64,000 bases of DNA, taken from the NCBI GenBank assembly GCA_964344765.1, contig CAYFOM010000001.1, positions 62,001-126,000 on the forward strand, read 5' to 3'. The notes beneath the pieces are model-generated. The model was not told the origin of the DNA, searched no databases, and was given only the letters and a program-made list of their open reading frames with translations. The DNA is from JACNIZ01 sp964344765. GTDB lineage: Bacteria; Planctomycetota; UBA1135. A program made the translations under genes and the position numbers. This document shows, one piece after another, positions 53,002 through 62,346 of this stretch; the first letter of the stretch is position 1, and each line of letters begins with the position of its first letter.

Positions 53002-53798
53002 GACTGGTGCTTTGCAGGCCCGGCGCATAGGCCGCGCGGGGAATCCATTACGAACCTAGCAAGTTCAACGACGGGCGGCAGCTTGCTATAAGCCAGTTCC
53101 TTCGCCGCGGCAAGTGGCCCATCGTCGTGAGAGTACAGACTAAATAAAGCTTTACGTATCCCGTTTCGCTCCTCACCCGAGAAGCCGGCGCGCTTCAGGC
53201 CGACGGAATTGGGTGCGCGCCAGCGAACCGGATAGGCGCCGACGACGATCGAGAATGGGGGAGCGTCTTTGGTGGCCATGCAACCGCCGCCGACCAAGGT
53301 CAATCGACCGACCTTACCGAACTGGTGCACCGCGCATCCGTTCGACAGAAACGCGGCTTCGCCAATGTGCGCATAACCGCCTACGGCTGAGTTATTTACC
53401 ATGATCACCCGGTCGTCAATCGTGACGTTATGACCGACGTGCGCACCGGCCATCATCATCACCTCATCGCCCAACGTCGTCGCCCCTTCTTTGGTTGCCC
53501 TATGGATAGTGACGTGTTCGTGCAGGCGGCAGTCGTTGCCGATGACCACCTGAGTCGGCTCGCCGGCGTACGCCTTGTCCTGCGGTTCGCCGCCGATCAC
53601 GGTGCCGGTGCCGATGCGACCGTTTGTACCAATAGTTGTCCTACCTAATAGGTGGACGTGCGGGGCAAGCTTGCAACCGTCGCCAACTTCGACGCCGGGC
53701 TCGACCACGCAGTAGGGGCCGACCTCGACTCCGGCACCGAGCTCGGCGCCGGGCATGACTACTGCCGTTGGATGAACGGTAGTTTCTTGAGTTTCCAT
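52998..53798 (-). CDS. lpxA: UDP-N-acetylglucosamine acyltransferase
   Basis: A 266-aa left-handed beta-helix enzyme that starts lipid A synthesis by adding a beta-hydroxyacyl chain to UDP-GlcNAc. Seen: hexapeptide repeats throughout, GGEPQDKAYAGEPTQVVIG, catalytic His in AGAHVGHNVTIDD, CAVHQFGKVGRL and the C-terminal PVRWRAPNSVGLKRAGFS. The ATG at 53798 (METQETTVHPTA) is preferred; the open frame continues 10 codons upstream without family resemblance. It overlaps acs by 4 bases, an unexpected pairing. It diverges from the amidohydrolase operon across about 90 bases. TATGCT on the minus strand just before the ATG may be its -10 box. Confidence 0.95.
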   Translation of the reverse strand: METQETTVHPTAVVMPGAELGAGVEVGPYCVVEPGVEVGDGCKLAPHVHLLGRTTIGTNGRIGTGTVIGGEPQDKAYAGEPTQVVIGNDCRLHEHVTIHRATKEGATTLGDEVMMMAGAHVGHNVTIDDRVIMVNNSAVGGYAHIGEAAFLSNGCAVHQFGKVGRLTLVGGGCMATKDAPPFSIVVGAYPVRWRAPNSVGLKRAGFSGEERNGIRKALFSLYSHDDGPLAAAKELAYSKLPPVVELARFVMDSPRGLCAGPAKHQS

Positions 53799-53888
53799 GA
53801 GACAAGCATAGAAAAAGCTCGAACCCAACGGGGCCTACTGCGTACCATCGGTCTGCGTAGTCACTGGACTTCCTGCGAGAACAGTCCC

Positions 53889-55328
53889 TTGCACCGAAAA
53901 TTCACCCCCCTACCTCTACTCGCGCTGGCTCTGAGTATGTGCACGCTCAGCCTCGCGAGTCCCTCCGCCGCTGCGGCCAACCCTCGTCCCCTCGACGCAG
54001 TCAGCCCTCAAGCTGACGGCTCGATGGAGGATCCGAACTACGGCTACAAGCGCACCTACACCATTCACGCGGATCACGCCTGGTTGCCAGGTGGTCGCGT
54101 GCTGAGCCCGGCGTACATCACGCTGAGCAATGGCGTGGTTTCCCGGATCTCGACGCGCGCGCCGCAAGAGCAGAAGAATCTGTTTGGTGGTAGCAACAAG
54201 CCGAAGGTCATCAAGGTCAAAGGTACCTTGGCACCGGGAGTGGTCGATGCTTGGAGCGGCATCCTGCCCGCCGAGGTTCGTTTGGACCGGCGGCCGCTGC
54301 CTCACTCCGACATCACCGACAGCCTGCCGCTGAACGTCGCCGGTGGCGATGCCGCCCTCAGCGCGATGGTGGCTTCGCAGCGCTCCGCTGGTGTGTCGGC
54401 GATCTACCTAGGTCGCGCCGACGGCAACTTGCAGCGCGGAACCGGGGTTGCAGCTGGGTTTTCCGCCTACGACCTTCCTTACGTCAGCGGTGCAAAGTTC
54501 CTCGATCTTGCTGTCAACGGCGATGCTTTGGGTGTGCAGCAAAGCATCCGCGATTTGAATGACTTGTTCGGATCGGCAAACGACTGGCGCGACTCACTGG
54601 CCGATTACGACGAGAAGCTGGAGAAGTACGAAGAGAGCTTGAAGAAGTACCAGGAAGAACTCGACAAGTTCATCGAAGAGAAGAAGAAGGAAGAGTGTGA
54701 ATCCGGCAACGGTGGTAGCAAAGCCGACGACAAGGGGAACGGCGAGAAGGGCAAGAAAGAAAAGAAACGGCCCAAGCGCCCGAAGCGTCCGATCAAGCCG
54801 ACCGAAACCGCTGCGCGCAACATGGTGCTGGACGCCATCGACGGCAAGACTCCGGTTCGGGTGCACGCCGAAACCGTCGGAGCCATCGAAGCCTTGCTGA
54901 AGTTGCAGAAAGAGCACGACTTCGAAATGTTGTTGGTCGGTGGTCATGAAGCGGTGGACTGTCGCTTCGCTTTGGCCGAAGCCGGAGTGGGGGTTGTGCT
55001 TGACCTCAACCGCATCGGCGACAAGAGCAACGGGCGAACTTTCTTGCAGCAGTTTGAAATGCTGCTCGACGCCGAGGTCGACGTCGCCCTTTCCAGTGGC
55101 GGTCGAAACCTGGGCCCGATGTTGCTGACTTACGCAGGTGAGTTGATTGCTCAAGGCGCCGACGCCGACGCTGTTTGGGCTGCACTTACGACTACGCCGG
55201 CCAAGATGCTCGGCGTGGAATCCGCCTTCGGCCGCATCGCTCGCGGTTGCAGCGGTTCTTTGATCCTGTTCGGTGGTCAGTCGCCATTCGACGCTTCCGG
55301 TTCCTTCCAGGCTCACAAGCCCAAGTAA
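53889..55328 (+). CDS. Amidohydrolase-superfamily paralogue 1, HxH lost, charged insert
   Basis: About 479 aa. A signal peptide follows a TTG at 53889 (MHRKFTPLPLLALALSMCTL...); the start is uncertain, as the frame is open from 53652 and no ribosome site is clear. The fold is amidohydrolase-like: the usual TPGxIDxHxH is LAPGVVDAWSG here, with both His missing. VRVHAETVGAIEALLKL and LLVGGHEAVD keep later His residues, but the usual TD near the end is SSGG. Residues about 235-310 are a Lys/Glu coiled-coil-like insert (LEKYEESLKKYQEELDKF) followed by a basic KK..KRPKRPKRP stretch. It ends FGRIARGCSGSLILFGG. Probably a non-catalytic member; first of seven tandem genes. Confidence 0.82.
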   Translation: MHRKFTPLPLLALALSMCTLSLASPSAAAANPRPLDAVSPQADGSMEDPNYGYKRTYTIHADHAWLPGGRVLSPAYITLSNGVVSRISTRAPQEQKNLFGGSNKPKVIKVKGTLAPGVVDAWSGILPAEVRLDRRPLPHSDITDSLPLNVAGGDAALSAMVASQRSAGVSAIYLGRADGNLQRGTGVAAGFSAYDLPYVSGAKFLDLAVNGDALGVQQSIRDLNDLFGSANDWRDSLADYDEKLEKYEESLKKYQEELDKFIEEKKKEECESGNGGSKADDKGNGEKGKKEKKRPKRPKRPIKPTETAARNMVLDAIDGKTPVRVHAETVGAIEALLKLQKEHDFEMLLVGGHEAVDCRFALAEAGVGVVLDLNRIGDKSNGRTFLQQFEMLLDAEVDVALSSGGRNLGPMLLTYAGELIAQGADADAVWAALTTTPAKMLGVESAFGRIARGCSGSLILFGGQSPFDASGSFQAHKPK

Positions 55329-55331
55329 ATC

Positions 55332-56450
55332 ATGCTTGCCGCTTCTCTACTTACTTTTGCCCTGGGGCAAACCCTGGCGCAGCCGCCGGTGCCCGTTCAA
55401 GCGTCGGCATCGAATGCCCCGATTTGGGCGTTGCAACCCGAGGGCGTGATTCTTCCCGATGGAAGCACCGGCGAAGGCTACACAGTGCTGGTTCAGGATG
55501 GTCAAATCCTCAACGTCGGCAAAGACTTGGTCCTGCCACCCAAGGTGCGCACGATGACCTTGTCCGGCGTTTTGGCGCCTGGCTTCGTCGATCCGTTTTC
55601 GGCCTACGGTATTGATAGTCGTCCCGAAGAGGATTCGCGCAGCCTGACTCCCGGCTTGCGCGCCGTCGACGCGATCGACTTGCGCGACAACGATGGTTGG
55701 GAAGATTTGCGCAACGCCGGCGTGACTTCCATCCACGTGATGCCGACTCCGGCCAACGTGCAAGCGGGATGGGGCGCAGTTGCTGCCACTGGAGGCAAAG
55801 GTGATCGCATCCTTTCCAAGAAGACTCGCCAAGTCTTGTCGCTCGCAGCTCAAGCGGTGAACGATCGCGACTTTGGTCCGTCATCGCAATCCGGTGCGGT
55901 GGAATTGCTCGAGCAAAGTGAACCCGCCAAGATCAAAGGCATTCAACAAAGCGGTGCCGTCGTTCACGTCGCTAGCGCCGAAGCCATTAAAGCCGCCAAC
56001 GCGATGTTGGGTGACAAGCTCGAACGCCGTTGGATGTTGTGGGGCGACCCCGGCAGCTACGGTGGCGAATTGCGCGGCCAAAGCGTCGGCATGCAATTGC
56101 CTGCCGGCAGCTGGACTCCGCGCCAGATGGAAACTTTGAAGCGCTTGCACAAAGCCGGTGTCAAAATCTGCTTTGGTACCTGGGCGCATAACTCGCGTCG
56201 CGATCCGCTTGCTCTGCGTCGCGCCGCCATTCTGATGTCGCGCGTGACCGGCGATCCTGCCGCCGCGATGGCATCGGTCACCTCCGGCGCCGCCGACTTC
56301 ATGGGTTCGAACCAAGTCGGCGCAATCGCCAAAGGCCGACGCGCCGACCTGGTGCTTTGGTCTGCACATCCGCTGGACTCCAGCGCCAGCATTCGTGCCG
56401 TCATGATTGGCGGTCAAACCGTTTCGCGCGGCTCCGCGCAGGAGAACTAA
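55332..56450 (+). CDS. Amidohydrolase-superfamily paralogue 2, HxH lost
   Basis: A 372-aa exported protein (signal about 1-18, MLAASLLTFALGQTLAQ). The metal motif reads LAPGFVDPFSAYG, with both His replaced. It keeps VVHVASAEAIKAANAM (one His), while the Asp motif region is CFGTWAHNSRRD instead of TD. It ends VGAIAKGRRADLVLWSAHPLDSSASI, the standard amidohydrolase tail. A Gly-rich WGAVAATGGKGD is its version of the paralogues' GG-x-GA(V/I)VK loop. It starts 3 bases after gene 1 and ends 2 bases before gene 3. Likely not a metal-dependent enzyme on its own. Confidence 0.86.
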   Translation: MLAASLLTFALGQTLAQPPVPVQASASNAPIWALQPEGVILPDGSTGEGYTVLVQDGQILNVGKDLVLPPKVRTMTLSGVLAPGFVDPFSAYGIDSRPEEDSRSLTPGLRAVDAIDLRDNDGWEDLRNAGVTSIHVMPTPANVQAGWGAVAATGGKGDRILSKKTRQVLSLAAQAVNDRDFGPSSQSGAVELLEQSEPAKIKGIQQSGAVVHVASAEAIKAANAMLGDKLERRWMLWGDPGSYGGELRGQSVGMQLPAGSWTPRQMETLKRLHKAGVKICFGTWAHNSRRDPLALRRAAILMSRVTGDPAAAMASVTSGAADFMGSNQVGAIAKGRRADLVLWSAHPLDSSASIRAVMIGGQTVSRGSAQEN

Positions 56451-56452
56451 CC

Positions 56453-58060
56453 ATGCTTAGCTCCATCCTTTGTGCATCGGTACTGACCGCAGCTAGCCAG
56501 CTGTTGGCCGCCGACGCTTCTTCTTCCATCGACAAGCCTAGCCAAACCATCGTCGTCGACTACTTGCACGTCGGCAACGGCGAGGTGTTGGAAAACGTGC
56601 TCATTGAAATCGCCGACGGCAAAATCGCCGCGGTGATTCCCGGCGGCAAGGTGCCCGATGGTGCGGTGCAAATCGACGGCGCACACATGACGCCCGGCTT
56701 GATCGATGCCTTCTCCTACTTAGGAGTCGACTCGACCACGGTTGAAGAAGCTCGCGAAACCACGGCAAGTGCGTCGCTGGCTCGATCGGTGAATCTGTCG
56801 AACCCGGCATTCCAAAACGCTTTGGCGGAAGGCGTCACTGCAGCCTTCCTGACTCCGGATTCGCTAAACGTCTTCGGTGGTATGGGAGCGGTGGTTAAAA
56901 CCGCTGGCGGTCAACCCGCTGACTTGTTTGCCGACGCCGGCAGCGCTGCTCAAGTGATCTCCGCTGACGCAGCATTGAAGATCAGCCTCGGCAACGATGT
57001 TTCGCTTGCCAACCACTCACCGTGGGGGCGTCCAAGCGGATTCCACACTCGCCGTCCGACCACTCGTATGGGAGCGGTTTGGGATGTGCGTTACAACTTC
57101 TACCGCGCCAAGAACTACATCGCTGCGCGCGAAGCCGGCAGCACGGAATACGATGCCGACTTGGAAGTCATCGCCAAGGTGTTGAAAGGCGAAATGCCTC
57201 TGCGTGTGCAAGCGCGGCGCAACAACGACATTCAAACCGTGTTGCGCTTGGCCAAAGAGTTTGGTTGGAAGGACGTCACCATCGAAGAAGCAACCGAAGC
57301 CTTCCGCTGTGCCGAGCTGATTCAAAGTTCAGGCTTTAAGGTTGCCGCCGGCCCGGCATATGACAGCTTGAGCCGCGCGATCGCCAGTGGTCCCAGCCTC
57401 GCCGAGTTGCGCTTGGCCGCCGACCCGCCGCCGATCTGCTGCGAGAACTTGCACGAGGATTTGTTCCTCACCGACTGGGAAACCGGCGGTCCGGTTTATC
57501 CCAAGCACACCTGCGACACCGACGCAATGGCCGCTCACGTTCATGAAATCGAACGTGACGAGTACGGCATGCCGGTCGATCCGAATTACGCCGACCACAA
57601 TCACGATCACGATCATGATCACGGCGAAATCGAAACCCAGCTCGGTCGCATCGCCACCGACATCTCGCTGCTGATGCAAATTTCGCCGACGGCTACCGGT
57701 CTCCACAGTGGTCGTTTTAGCGAAGGTGACAAAGCAACTCCGGCCCTGGCCGCATTGCTCGACGCCTCCGGCGTACCCGCCGTGTTGGGTGCCGCCGAAG
57801 CTCACGATCAGGCTTTGACCGAGTCCAGCCTGATTCACCAAGCCCGCCGCGCCGTGCAATACGGTCTGGCTCCGCAACGCGCATTGGCAATGATTACCTC
57901 GCGCGCGGCCGAGTTCTGCGGCATCGGCGATCGCGTCGGTCTGGCAAAGGCCGGCTACGACGCCGACCTCGTGTTGTGGTCCGGAGATCCTCTCAGCGCC
58001 ACTTCTCGTCCCATCTACATCCTGGTCGATGGCCAGGTCATGCTCGACACTCGTAACTGA
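56453..58060 (+). CDS. Amidohydrolase-superfamily paralogue 3, HxH lost, His-rich insert
   Basis: A 535-aa exported protein (MLSSILCASVLTAASQLLAAD signal). The motif is TPGLIDAFSYLG, so HxH is gone, and VHA is LRVQARRNND. FGGMGAVVKTAGG is the shared glycine loop. Residues about 330-400 are an insert with Cys (PPICC) and a His/Asp run, DHNHDHDHDHGE (near 57592-57630), a likely metal-binding patch outside the usual site. It ends VGLAKAGYDADLVLWSGDPLS. The ATG at 56453 is 2 bases after gene 2; the frame is open upstream to 56357 but overlaps gene 2. Gene 4 follows after 27 bases. Confidence 0.86.
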   Translation: MLSSILCASVLTAASQLLAADASSSIDKPSQTIVVDYLHVGNGEVLENVLIEIADGKIAAVIPGGKVPDGAVQIDGAHMTPGLIDAFSYLGVDSTTVEEARETTASASLARSVNLSNPAFQNALAEGVTAAFLTPDSLNVFGGMGAVVKTAGGQPADLFADAGSAAQVISADAALKISLGNDVSLANHSPWGRPSGFHTRRPTTRMGAVWDVRYNFYRAKNYIAAREAGSTEYDADLEVIAKVLKGEMPLRVQARRNNDIQTVLRLAKEFGWKDVTIEEATEAFRCAELIQSSGFKVAAGPAYDSLSRAIASGPSLAELRLAADPPPICCENLHEDLFLTDWETGGPVYPKHTCDTDAMAAHVHEIERDEYGMPVDPNYADHNHDHDHDHGEIETQLGRIATDISLLMQISPTATGLHSGRFSEGDKATPALAALLDASGVPAVLGAAEAHDQALTESSLIHQARRAVQYGLAPQRALAMITSRAAEFCGIGDRVGLAKAGYDADLVLWSGDPLSATSRPIYILVDGQVMLDTRN

Positions 58061-58087
58061 TCCAAGGTCATCGCAATCACCAGAATC

Positions 58088-59449
58088 ATGAGTAAAGCCG
58101 CTCTGCTTTTCCCTGCTCTGCTCCTCGCCGCACCGCTTGCGGCCGGACCTGCCGCCGCTCAAGAAGGCAACGTCGCCGTGCGCGCCGGCAAGGTCATTAC
58201 CGCTCCCGGTAACGTCATTGAAAACGGCACCGTGGTGGTGCAAGGCGGGCGCATCATCGCCGTCGGCGGTCTGGATATGGAAGTGCCGTTCGACACCATG
58301 TTGCGCGAGTACCCCGAAGGCGTATTGTTCGCCGGTTTTGCCGAGGCGCACACGTCGAGCGGCTTGGACCGCCCGAACGAAAACGTGCCGGTAGCGCCGT
58401 TCTTGAACGTCGCCGATTCCATCGACCCGGTTTCGTTTTACTTCGAGGATGAGCTGCGCGGCGGCACCACTGCCATCGGCGTGATTCCTGGTAACAACTG
58501 CGTGATTGGTGGCCGTGGCGCCATCGTTGCGCCGATCGGTCGCACCGTTGAAGAGATGGCTTTGTCCGCCAACATGGGCATGAAGATCGCCATCGGTCCG
58601 AAGTGGGGTTGGAGCCGCAGCACTCAGCTTGCCGAACTGCGCGAAGCCGAAAGCCGCCTCAACGATACTTTGCGCCGCGTCGGCCAACAGCTGTTGGATC
58701 AGCAAGCCGACGAAGCCGATGCCGAGAAGGCTGGCGAAGAAGCCGAAGACAAGAAGGACGACCAAGACAACTTGGATAGCGCCGGCGGTTACATCCGCTT
58801 TGGCGACGACTTCCCAGGCAAAGCGCTGATCTCGGAAGAAGATCTAAAGGATCCGGATCGCGGCATGGTCGACATCTTGAACGGCAGCGAGCGCATTTGG
58901 CTGGCTTGCCCGGATGCCACCGATGTGATGCACGGCATTCGCTGGGTCAAAGAGCACAACCTGCTCGAGCAAACGGTCTTCGTTGTCGAAGCCGGTGCTC
59001 ATAAAGCAGCCGGCATGTTGGCTGAAACCGGTCGGCCGGTGGCACTGACCGGTGGTTTGTTCCACGTCGAAACCGATCCGGTGACCCGCAAGGAGAACCG
59101 CACCTTCGCCCCGAAGGTGTTCGCCGAAGCTGGTGTCACCTTGACCATCGGTTCCGAGAAGGGCCGCATGGGTCCGGATCGCTTGGCTTACCAAGCCGCA
59201 ACTTGCGTGCGCGAAGGTATGTCGAAGAACGCGGCGCTGGCGATGGTGTCCAGCAACGCAGCCACTCTTTGGGGTTTGGATGGCAAGATCGGCGTTTTGG
59301 CCGAGGGTGCCGTCGGCAACATGGTGGTGATGAGCGGCGACCCGCTGTCGCTGCAATCTAAGGTGCTCAAGGTCTGGGTTGGCGGCAACGAAGTCTACGA
59401 CCGGGCCAACGATGAACGTCTGCAGCGTCTGCTGGAGGGAGCTGAGTAG
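58088..59449 (+). CDS. Amidohydrolase-superfamily paralogue 4, one His of HxH left
   Basis: A 453-aa exported protein (signal to about residue 25, AAGPAAAQ). The motif is FAGFAEAHTSSG: the first metal His stays, the second is Ser. IGGRGAIVAPIGRTVEEM is the shared glycine loop. Residues about 205-232 are an acidic/Lys insert (ADEADAEKAGEEAEDKKDD). A later VVEAGAHKA keeps one His, and the TD position is LTIGSEKGR. It ends IGVLAEGAVGNMVVMSGDPLSLQ. The stop TAG overlaps the GTG start of gene 5 by one base, so translation is probably coupled. Probably inactive or with altered metal use. Confidence 0.87.
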   Translation: MSKAALLFPALLLAAPLAAGPAAAQEGNVAVRAGKVITAPGNVIENGTVVVQGGRIIAVGGLDMEVPFDTMLREYPEGVLFAGFAEAHTSSGLDRPNENVPVAPFLNVADSIDPVSFYFEDELRGGTTAIGVIPGNNCVIGGRGAIVAPIGRTVEEMALSANMGMKIAIGPKWGWSRSTQLAELREAESRLNDTLRRVGQQLLDQQADEADAEKAGEEAEDKKDDQDNLDSAGGYIRFGDDFPGKALISEEDLKDPDRGMVDILNGSERIWLACPDATDVMHGIRWVKEHNLLEQTVFVVEAGAHKAAGMLAETGRPVALTGGLFHVETDPVTRKENRTFAPKVFAEAGVTLTIGSEKGRMGPDRLAYQAATCVREGMSKNAALAMVSSNAATLWGLDGKIGVLAEGAVGNMVVMSGDPLSLQSKVLKVWVGGNEVYDRANDERLQRLLEGAE

Positions 59450-62346
59450 TGAAACGATTTCTCTTTCTCGCCGCGGTCGCCGCGGCCGCTGCGCCGGCGC
59501 TGATTTCGCTCGGCAATGAGCGCAGCGAAGCCGAACCGCCGAGCTGGCTACAAGGCGAAGGCGCGCTGAAGGGCTATCAAGCCGCGCGCGTTTACGTCGA
59601 CGGTGGCACGGTGGTGGAAAACGGTGTGCTGCTGGTACGTGACGGCAAAGTCGCGTCGGTAGTCGACCCCGCTGATGTACCGCCTTTGGTTGAAGTCATC
59701 GACCTGGGCGATGCGCGCATTCTTCCCGGCTTGGTCGCCGCCGACAGCCCGCTGACCGGCAACGGCAACCAAGGTGATTTGTCGTTGGGCGCGCACCGGC
59801 GTGCTTTTGACGACTTCGATCCGTTCTTGGAGATGGACCGTGTGTTGGAACGCGGCATCACCACTTTCTACTTGTCGCCGGACCGTCGTCGCTTAGTCGG
59901 TGGACGCGGTGCGGTGGTCAAGAGTGCTGGTGATCAACGTGTACTGAAAGAAGAAAGCGACCTGCGCATCTCGCTGCAGCCGTCGGCTTTCTATCCGCCT
60001 TCGTACTTCCGTCCGCCGGTACCGCCGACCAGCGAGAACCCGATTGCTCCGGCACAGCCGCAGGCTCCCGAGTCGCGCGCCGGTGCGATGATGGCGTTGC
60101 GTGAAAGCGCTGCCCAAGCCAAGTGGGGCGTGACGGATGTGCATTCCAAGGCATTCGCTGCTTACCTCAAAGGTGGCGGCAGCTTGCGCATCGCCGCCGA
60201 CCAAGAGGCGGAAATTCGCAGTGCATTGGACCTGAGCCAAGAGTGGGGCACTTCGCTGTTGTTGGATGGCGGTTCCGGTGCTCAAGCGATGGCCGACGCG
60301 CTGTCCGGTCAACGCGCTCACGTCATTTTCCACCCGCCGCTGTTCTCGACTTTGGTCGACATGGGTCCCGATTGGGAGCCGCCGGCCAACGATGCGTTGC
60401 GCACCTTGGTGGATGCCGGTGTTCAGGTTTCGCTGAGCCCGGGTAGCTACGGCCGCTGGACTTGGTTGCTGGAATCGGCAGCCGCGTCGATGGGCTACGG
60501 TCTGACCGAAGCCGAAGCTCTCAACGGCATCACGCGCAGCGCCGCCGAGGCGTTGGGTGTTGCTGATGCGGTTGGTAGCTTGCGCAGCGGACGCGATGCC
60601 GACTTTGTGGTCATGGGCGGCGATCCATTGGATCCGGCCGCTTCGGTGAGCCAGGTGTTCATCGACGGCGATTTGGTTTGGGATCGCGCGAAGAACGATC
60701 GCGATCGCGCCACCGCCGACGAAGCATCCACCGGCGATGCCCCTGTGGTCTTGCGCGCCGGAACTTTGTGGACCGGCGAAGGCGCACCGCTGACGGGTGG
60801 GGTCGAAGTGTTGCTGAAGAATGGCCGCGTGGTCGCTGCCGGTAAACAGGTGCCGCACCCTGCTGGTGCGCGCATCATTGACGGCGGAGCCGATGCTCAT
60901 CTCACTCCAGGTTTCATCGACGCACGCAGCACCCATGGCGTCGGCAGCCGCGTCGATCCGAAAGCAGTGCTCGGCATGTTGGCCGGCGGTTCGCGCTACA
61001 ACGAATCGTGGCAAGACCTGGCGCGCAGTGGCATCACCACTGCGGTGATCGGTCCTAGCCGCGTCACCGATACCGGTGTGATTGCCGTTCCGATGAAGAC
61101 TTCGGCCGGCTCCGACGACGCTTACGTGGCTGACCGCCAAGCAGTGTTGATCGACGTCCGCACCAACAACGTCTTTGACCTGAAGAGCAAGCTCCAGGGC
61201 ACTTTGCGCGGCGGTAAGAGTTACTTCGACAAGTGGGAGAAGTACCGCGCCGATCGCAAGAAGTGGGAAGGCGAGCAGGTGACGAAGGCCGAAGACGAGC
61301 GCACGACTAGTGAAGCCGAATTGCGCAAGCGTTTGGCTACCGGTGCTGCGGTCTCCGCCAAAGAGGAGGAGGTCAAAGAAGAAGACGCCGGTGAAGAAGA
61401 GGCCGAAGAGGAAGAAGCCAAGGTCGTCGATCCGCTGAACGGTCTTTGGGAAGGCACCATCGAAGATGAGCGCTTGCCCGAGGCAGTTGAGCTGCACGCC
61501 CGCTTGTTCCACGATGGTCCCGACGTCACCGCAATCTTCTCGTCGCCGATGGCTCCGGGTGAAACCGCCGAGCTCGAAGGTAAGTGGGATGCGGATAACA
61601 AGATCGTGTCCTTCGAGATCACCGAGCAAGGAATCACCGTCATGATCGAAGGCACCATTGATGCCGAAGATCACATGAACGTCAAAGTCGAGGTGCCCGG
61701 CATGGGCGGTGTTGAATTCGAAATGATTCGCACCGAAATCGACGAAGGCCCGGTCAAGAGCGATAAGAAGCGCCAGAAGAAGGACGCAGGTCCGCAGCCG
61801 CCCGCCATCAACGGCACTTGGGAAGGCATGCGCGCACTGTATGAAGGTCGAGCCGTCGCGATGGTCTACGCCAACAGCGCCGACGAAATTAGCATTGCAT
61901 TGGAAGTCTTCGGTGAAGCCAAGATGCCGGTGCAAATCGTTGGTGGTAGCGATGCAGCGAATGTCGCCGACTTGCTGCGCAAGAACAACGTAGGCGTCGT
62001 CGTTTCCAGCAGCTTGGTGCAACGCATCGACGGTGTCGATGTCGTACCCGCCGCGGTGCTGCAAGAAAACGGAGTCGCCGTGGCCTTCCAGTCAGCCACT
62101 TCCGGACGCCGTGCGGCAATGCTGCCGAACGCGTTGGCGATGACCGCTCGCCTCGGTTTGGGTACCGAACAGATCCTGCACGGCCTCACCGCCGGTGCCG
62201 CTGATCTGCTGGGTATCGGCCATCGCGTCGGTCGTTTGGCTCCTGGCTTGGATGGCGACGTCGTCATGCACGACGGTGCGCCGTTTGATCTGAATACCCG
62301 TGTCACTCACGTCTTCGTGAACGGTGTGGAGGTACCGCAGAAATGA
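59449..62346 (+). CDS. Double amidohydrolase-like protein, both modules without HxH
   Basis: A 965-aa exported protein starting at a GTG (MKRFLFLAAVAAAAAPAL signal). Module 1 (about 40-420) has ARILPGLVAADSPLTG (no HxH), glycine loop VGGRGAVVKSAGDQ and tail VGSLRSGRDADFVVMGGDPLDPAASV. Module 2 (about 438-965) has LTPGFIDARSTHG (no HxH) and ends VGRLAPGLDGDVVMHDGAPFDL. Inside module 2, residues about 590-660 are Lys/Glu-rich (KKWEGEQVTKAEDERTT, EEAEEEEAK). Residues about 663-770 look like an inserted beta domain (LNGLWEGTIED, GKWDADNKIVSFEITEQG). It overlaps gene 4 by 1 base and gene 6 by 4. About 1000-aa relatives next to about 430-aa ones occur in other phyla. Confidence 0.86.
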   Translation: MKRFLFLAAVAAAAAPALISLGNERSEAEPPSWLQGEGALKGYQAARVYVDGGTVVENGVLLVRDGKVASVVDPADVPPLVEVIDLGDARILPGLVAADSPLTGNGNQGDLSLGAHRRAFDDFDPFLEMDRVLERGITTFYLSPDRRRLVGGRGAVVKSAGDQRVLKEESDLRISLQPSAFYPPSYFRPPVPPTSENPIAPAQPQAPESRAGAMMALRESAAQAKWGVTDVHSKAFAAYLKGGGSLRIAADQEAEIRSALDLSQEWGTSLLLDGGSGAQAMADALSGQRAHVIFHPPLFSTLVDMGPDWEPPANDALRTLVDAGVQVSLSPGSYGRWTWLLESAAASMGYGLTEAEALNGITRSAAEALGVADAVGSLRSGRDADFVVMGGDPLDPAASVSQVFIDGDLVWDRAKNDRDRATADEASTGDAPVVLRAGTLWTGEGAPLTGGVEVLLKNGRVVAAGKQVPHPAGARIIDGGADAHLTPGFIDARSTHGVGSRVDPKAVLGMLAGGSRYNESWQDLARSGITTAVIGPSRVTDTGVIAVPMKTSAGSDDAYVADRQAVLIDVRTNNVFDLKSKLQGTLRGGKSYFDKWEKYRADRKKWEGEQVTKAEDERTTSEAELRKRLATGAAVSAKEEEVKEEDAGEEEAEEEEAKVVDPLNGLWEGTIEDERLPEAVELHARLFHDGPDVTAIFSSPMAPGETAELEGKWDADNKIVSFEITEQGITVMIEGTIDAEDHMNVKVEVPGMGGVEFEMIRTEIDEGPVKSDKKRQKKDAGPQPPAINGTWEGMRALYEGRAVAMVYANSADEISIALEVFGEAKMPVQIVGGSDAANVADLLRKNNVGVVVSSSLVQRIDGVDVVPAAVLQENGVAVAFQSATSGRRAAMLPNALAMTARLGLGTEQILHGLTAGAADLLGIGHRVGRLAPGLDGDVVMHDGAPFDLNTRVTHVFVNGVEVPQK

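Noticed and set aside
53652..53888. Longer N-terminus for amidohydrolase paralogue 1
   Set aside because: It overlaps lpxA on the opposite strand and has no signal-like sequence before residue 80.
59893..62064. A 723-codon open frame on the minus strand, opposite the double amidohydrolase gene
   Set aside because: Its product has no family motif, and it mirrors the codon bias of the well-supported plus-strand gene. Similar long antisense frames lie opposite the aconitase-type gene (29059-30357) and the PPIase genes (22592-23752).
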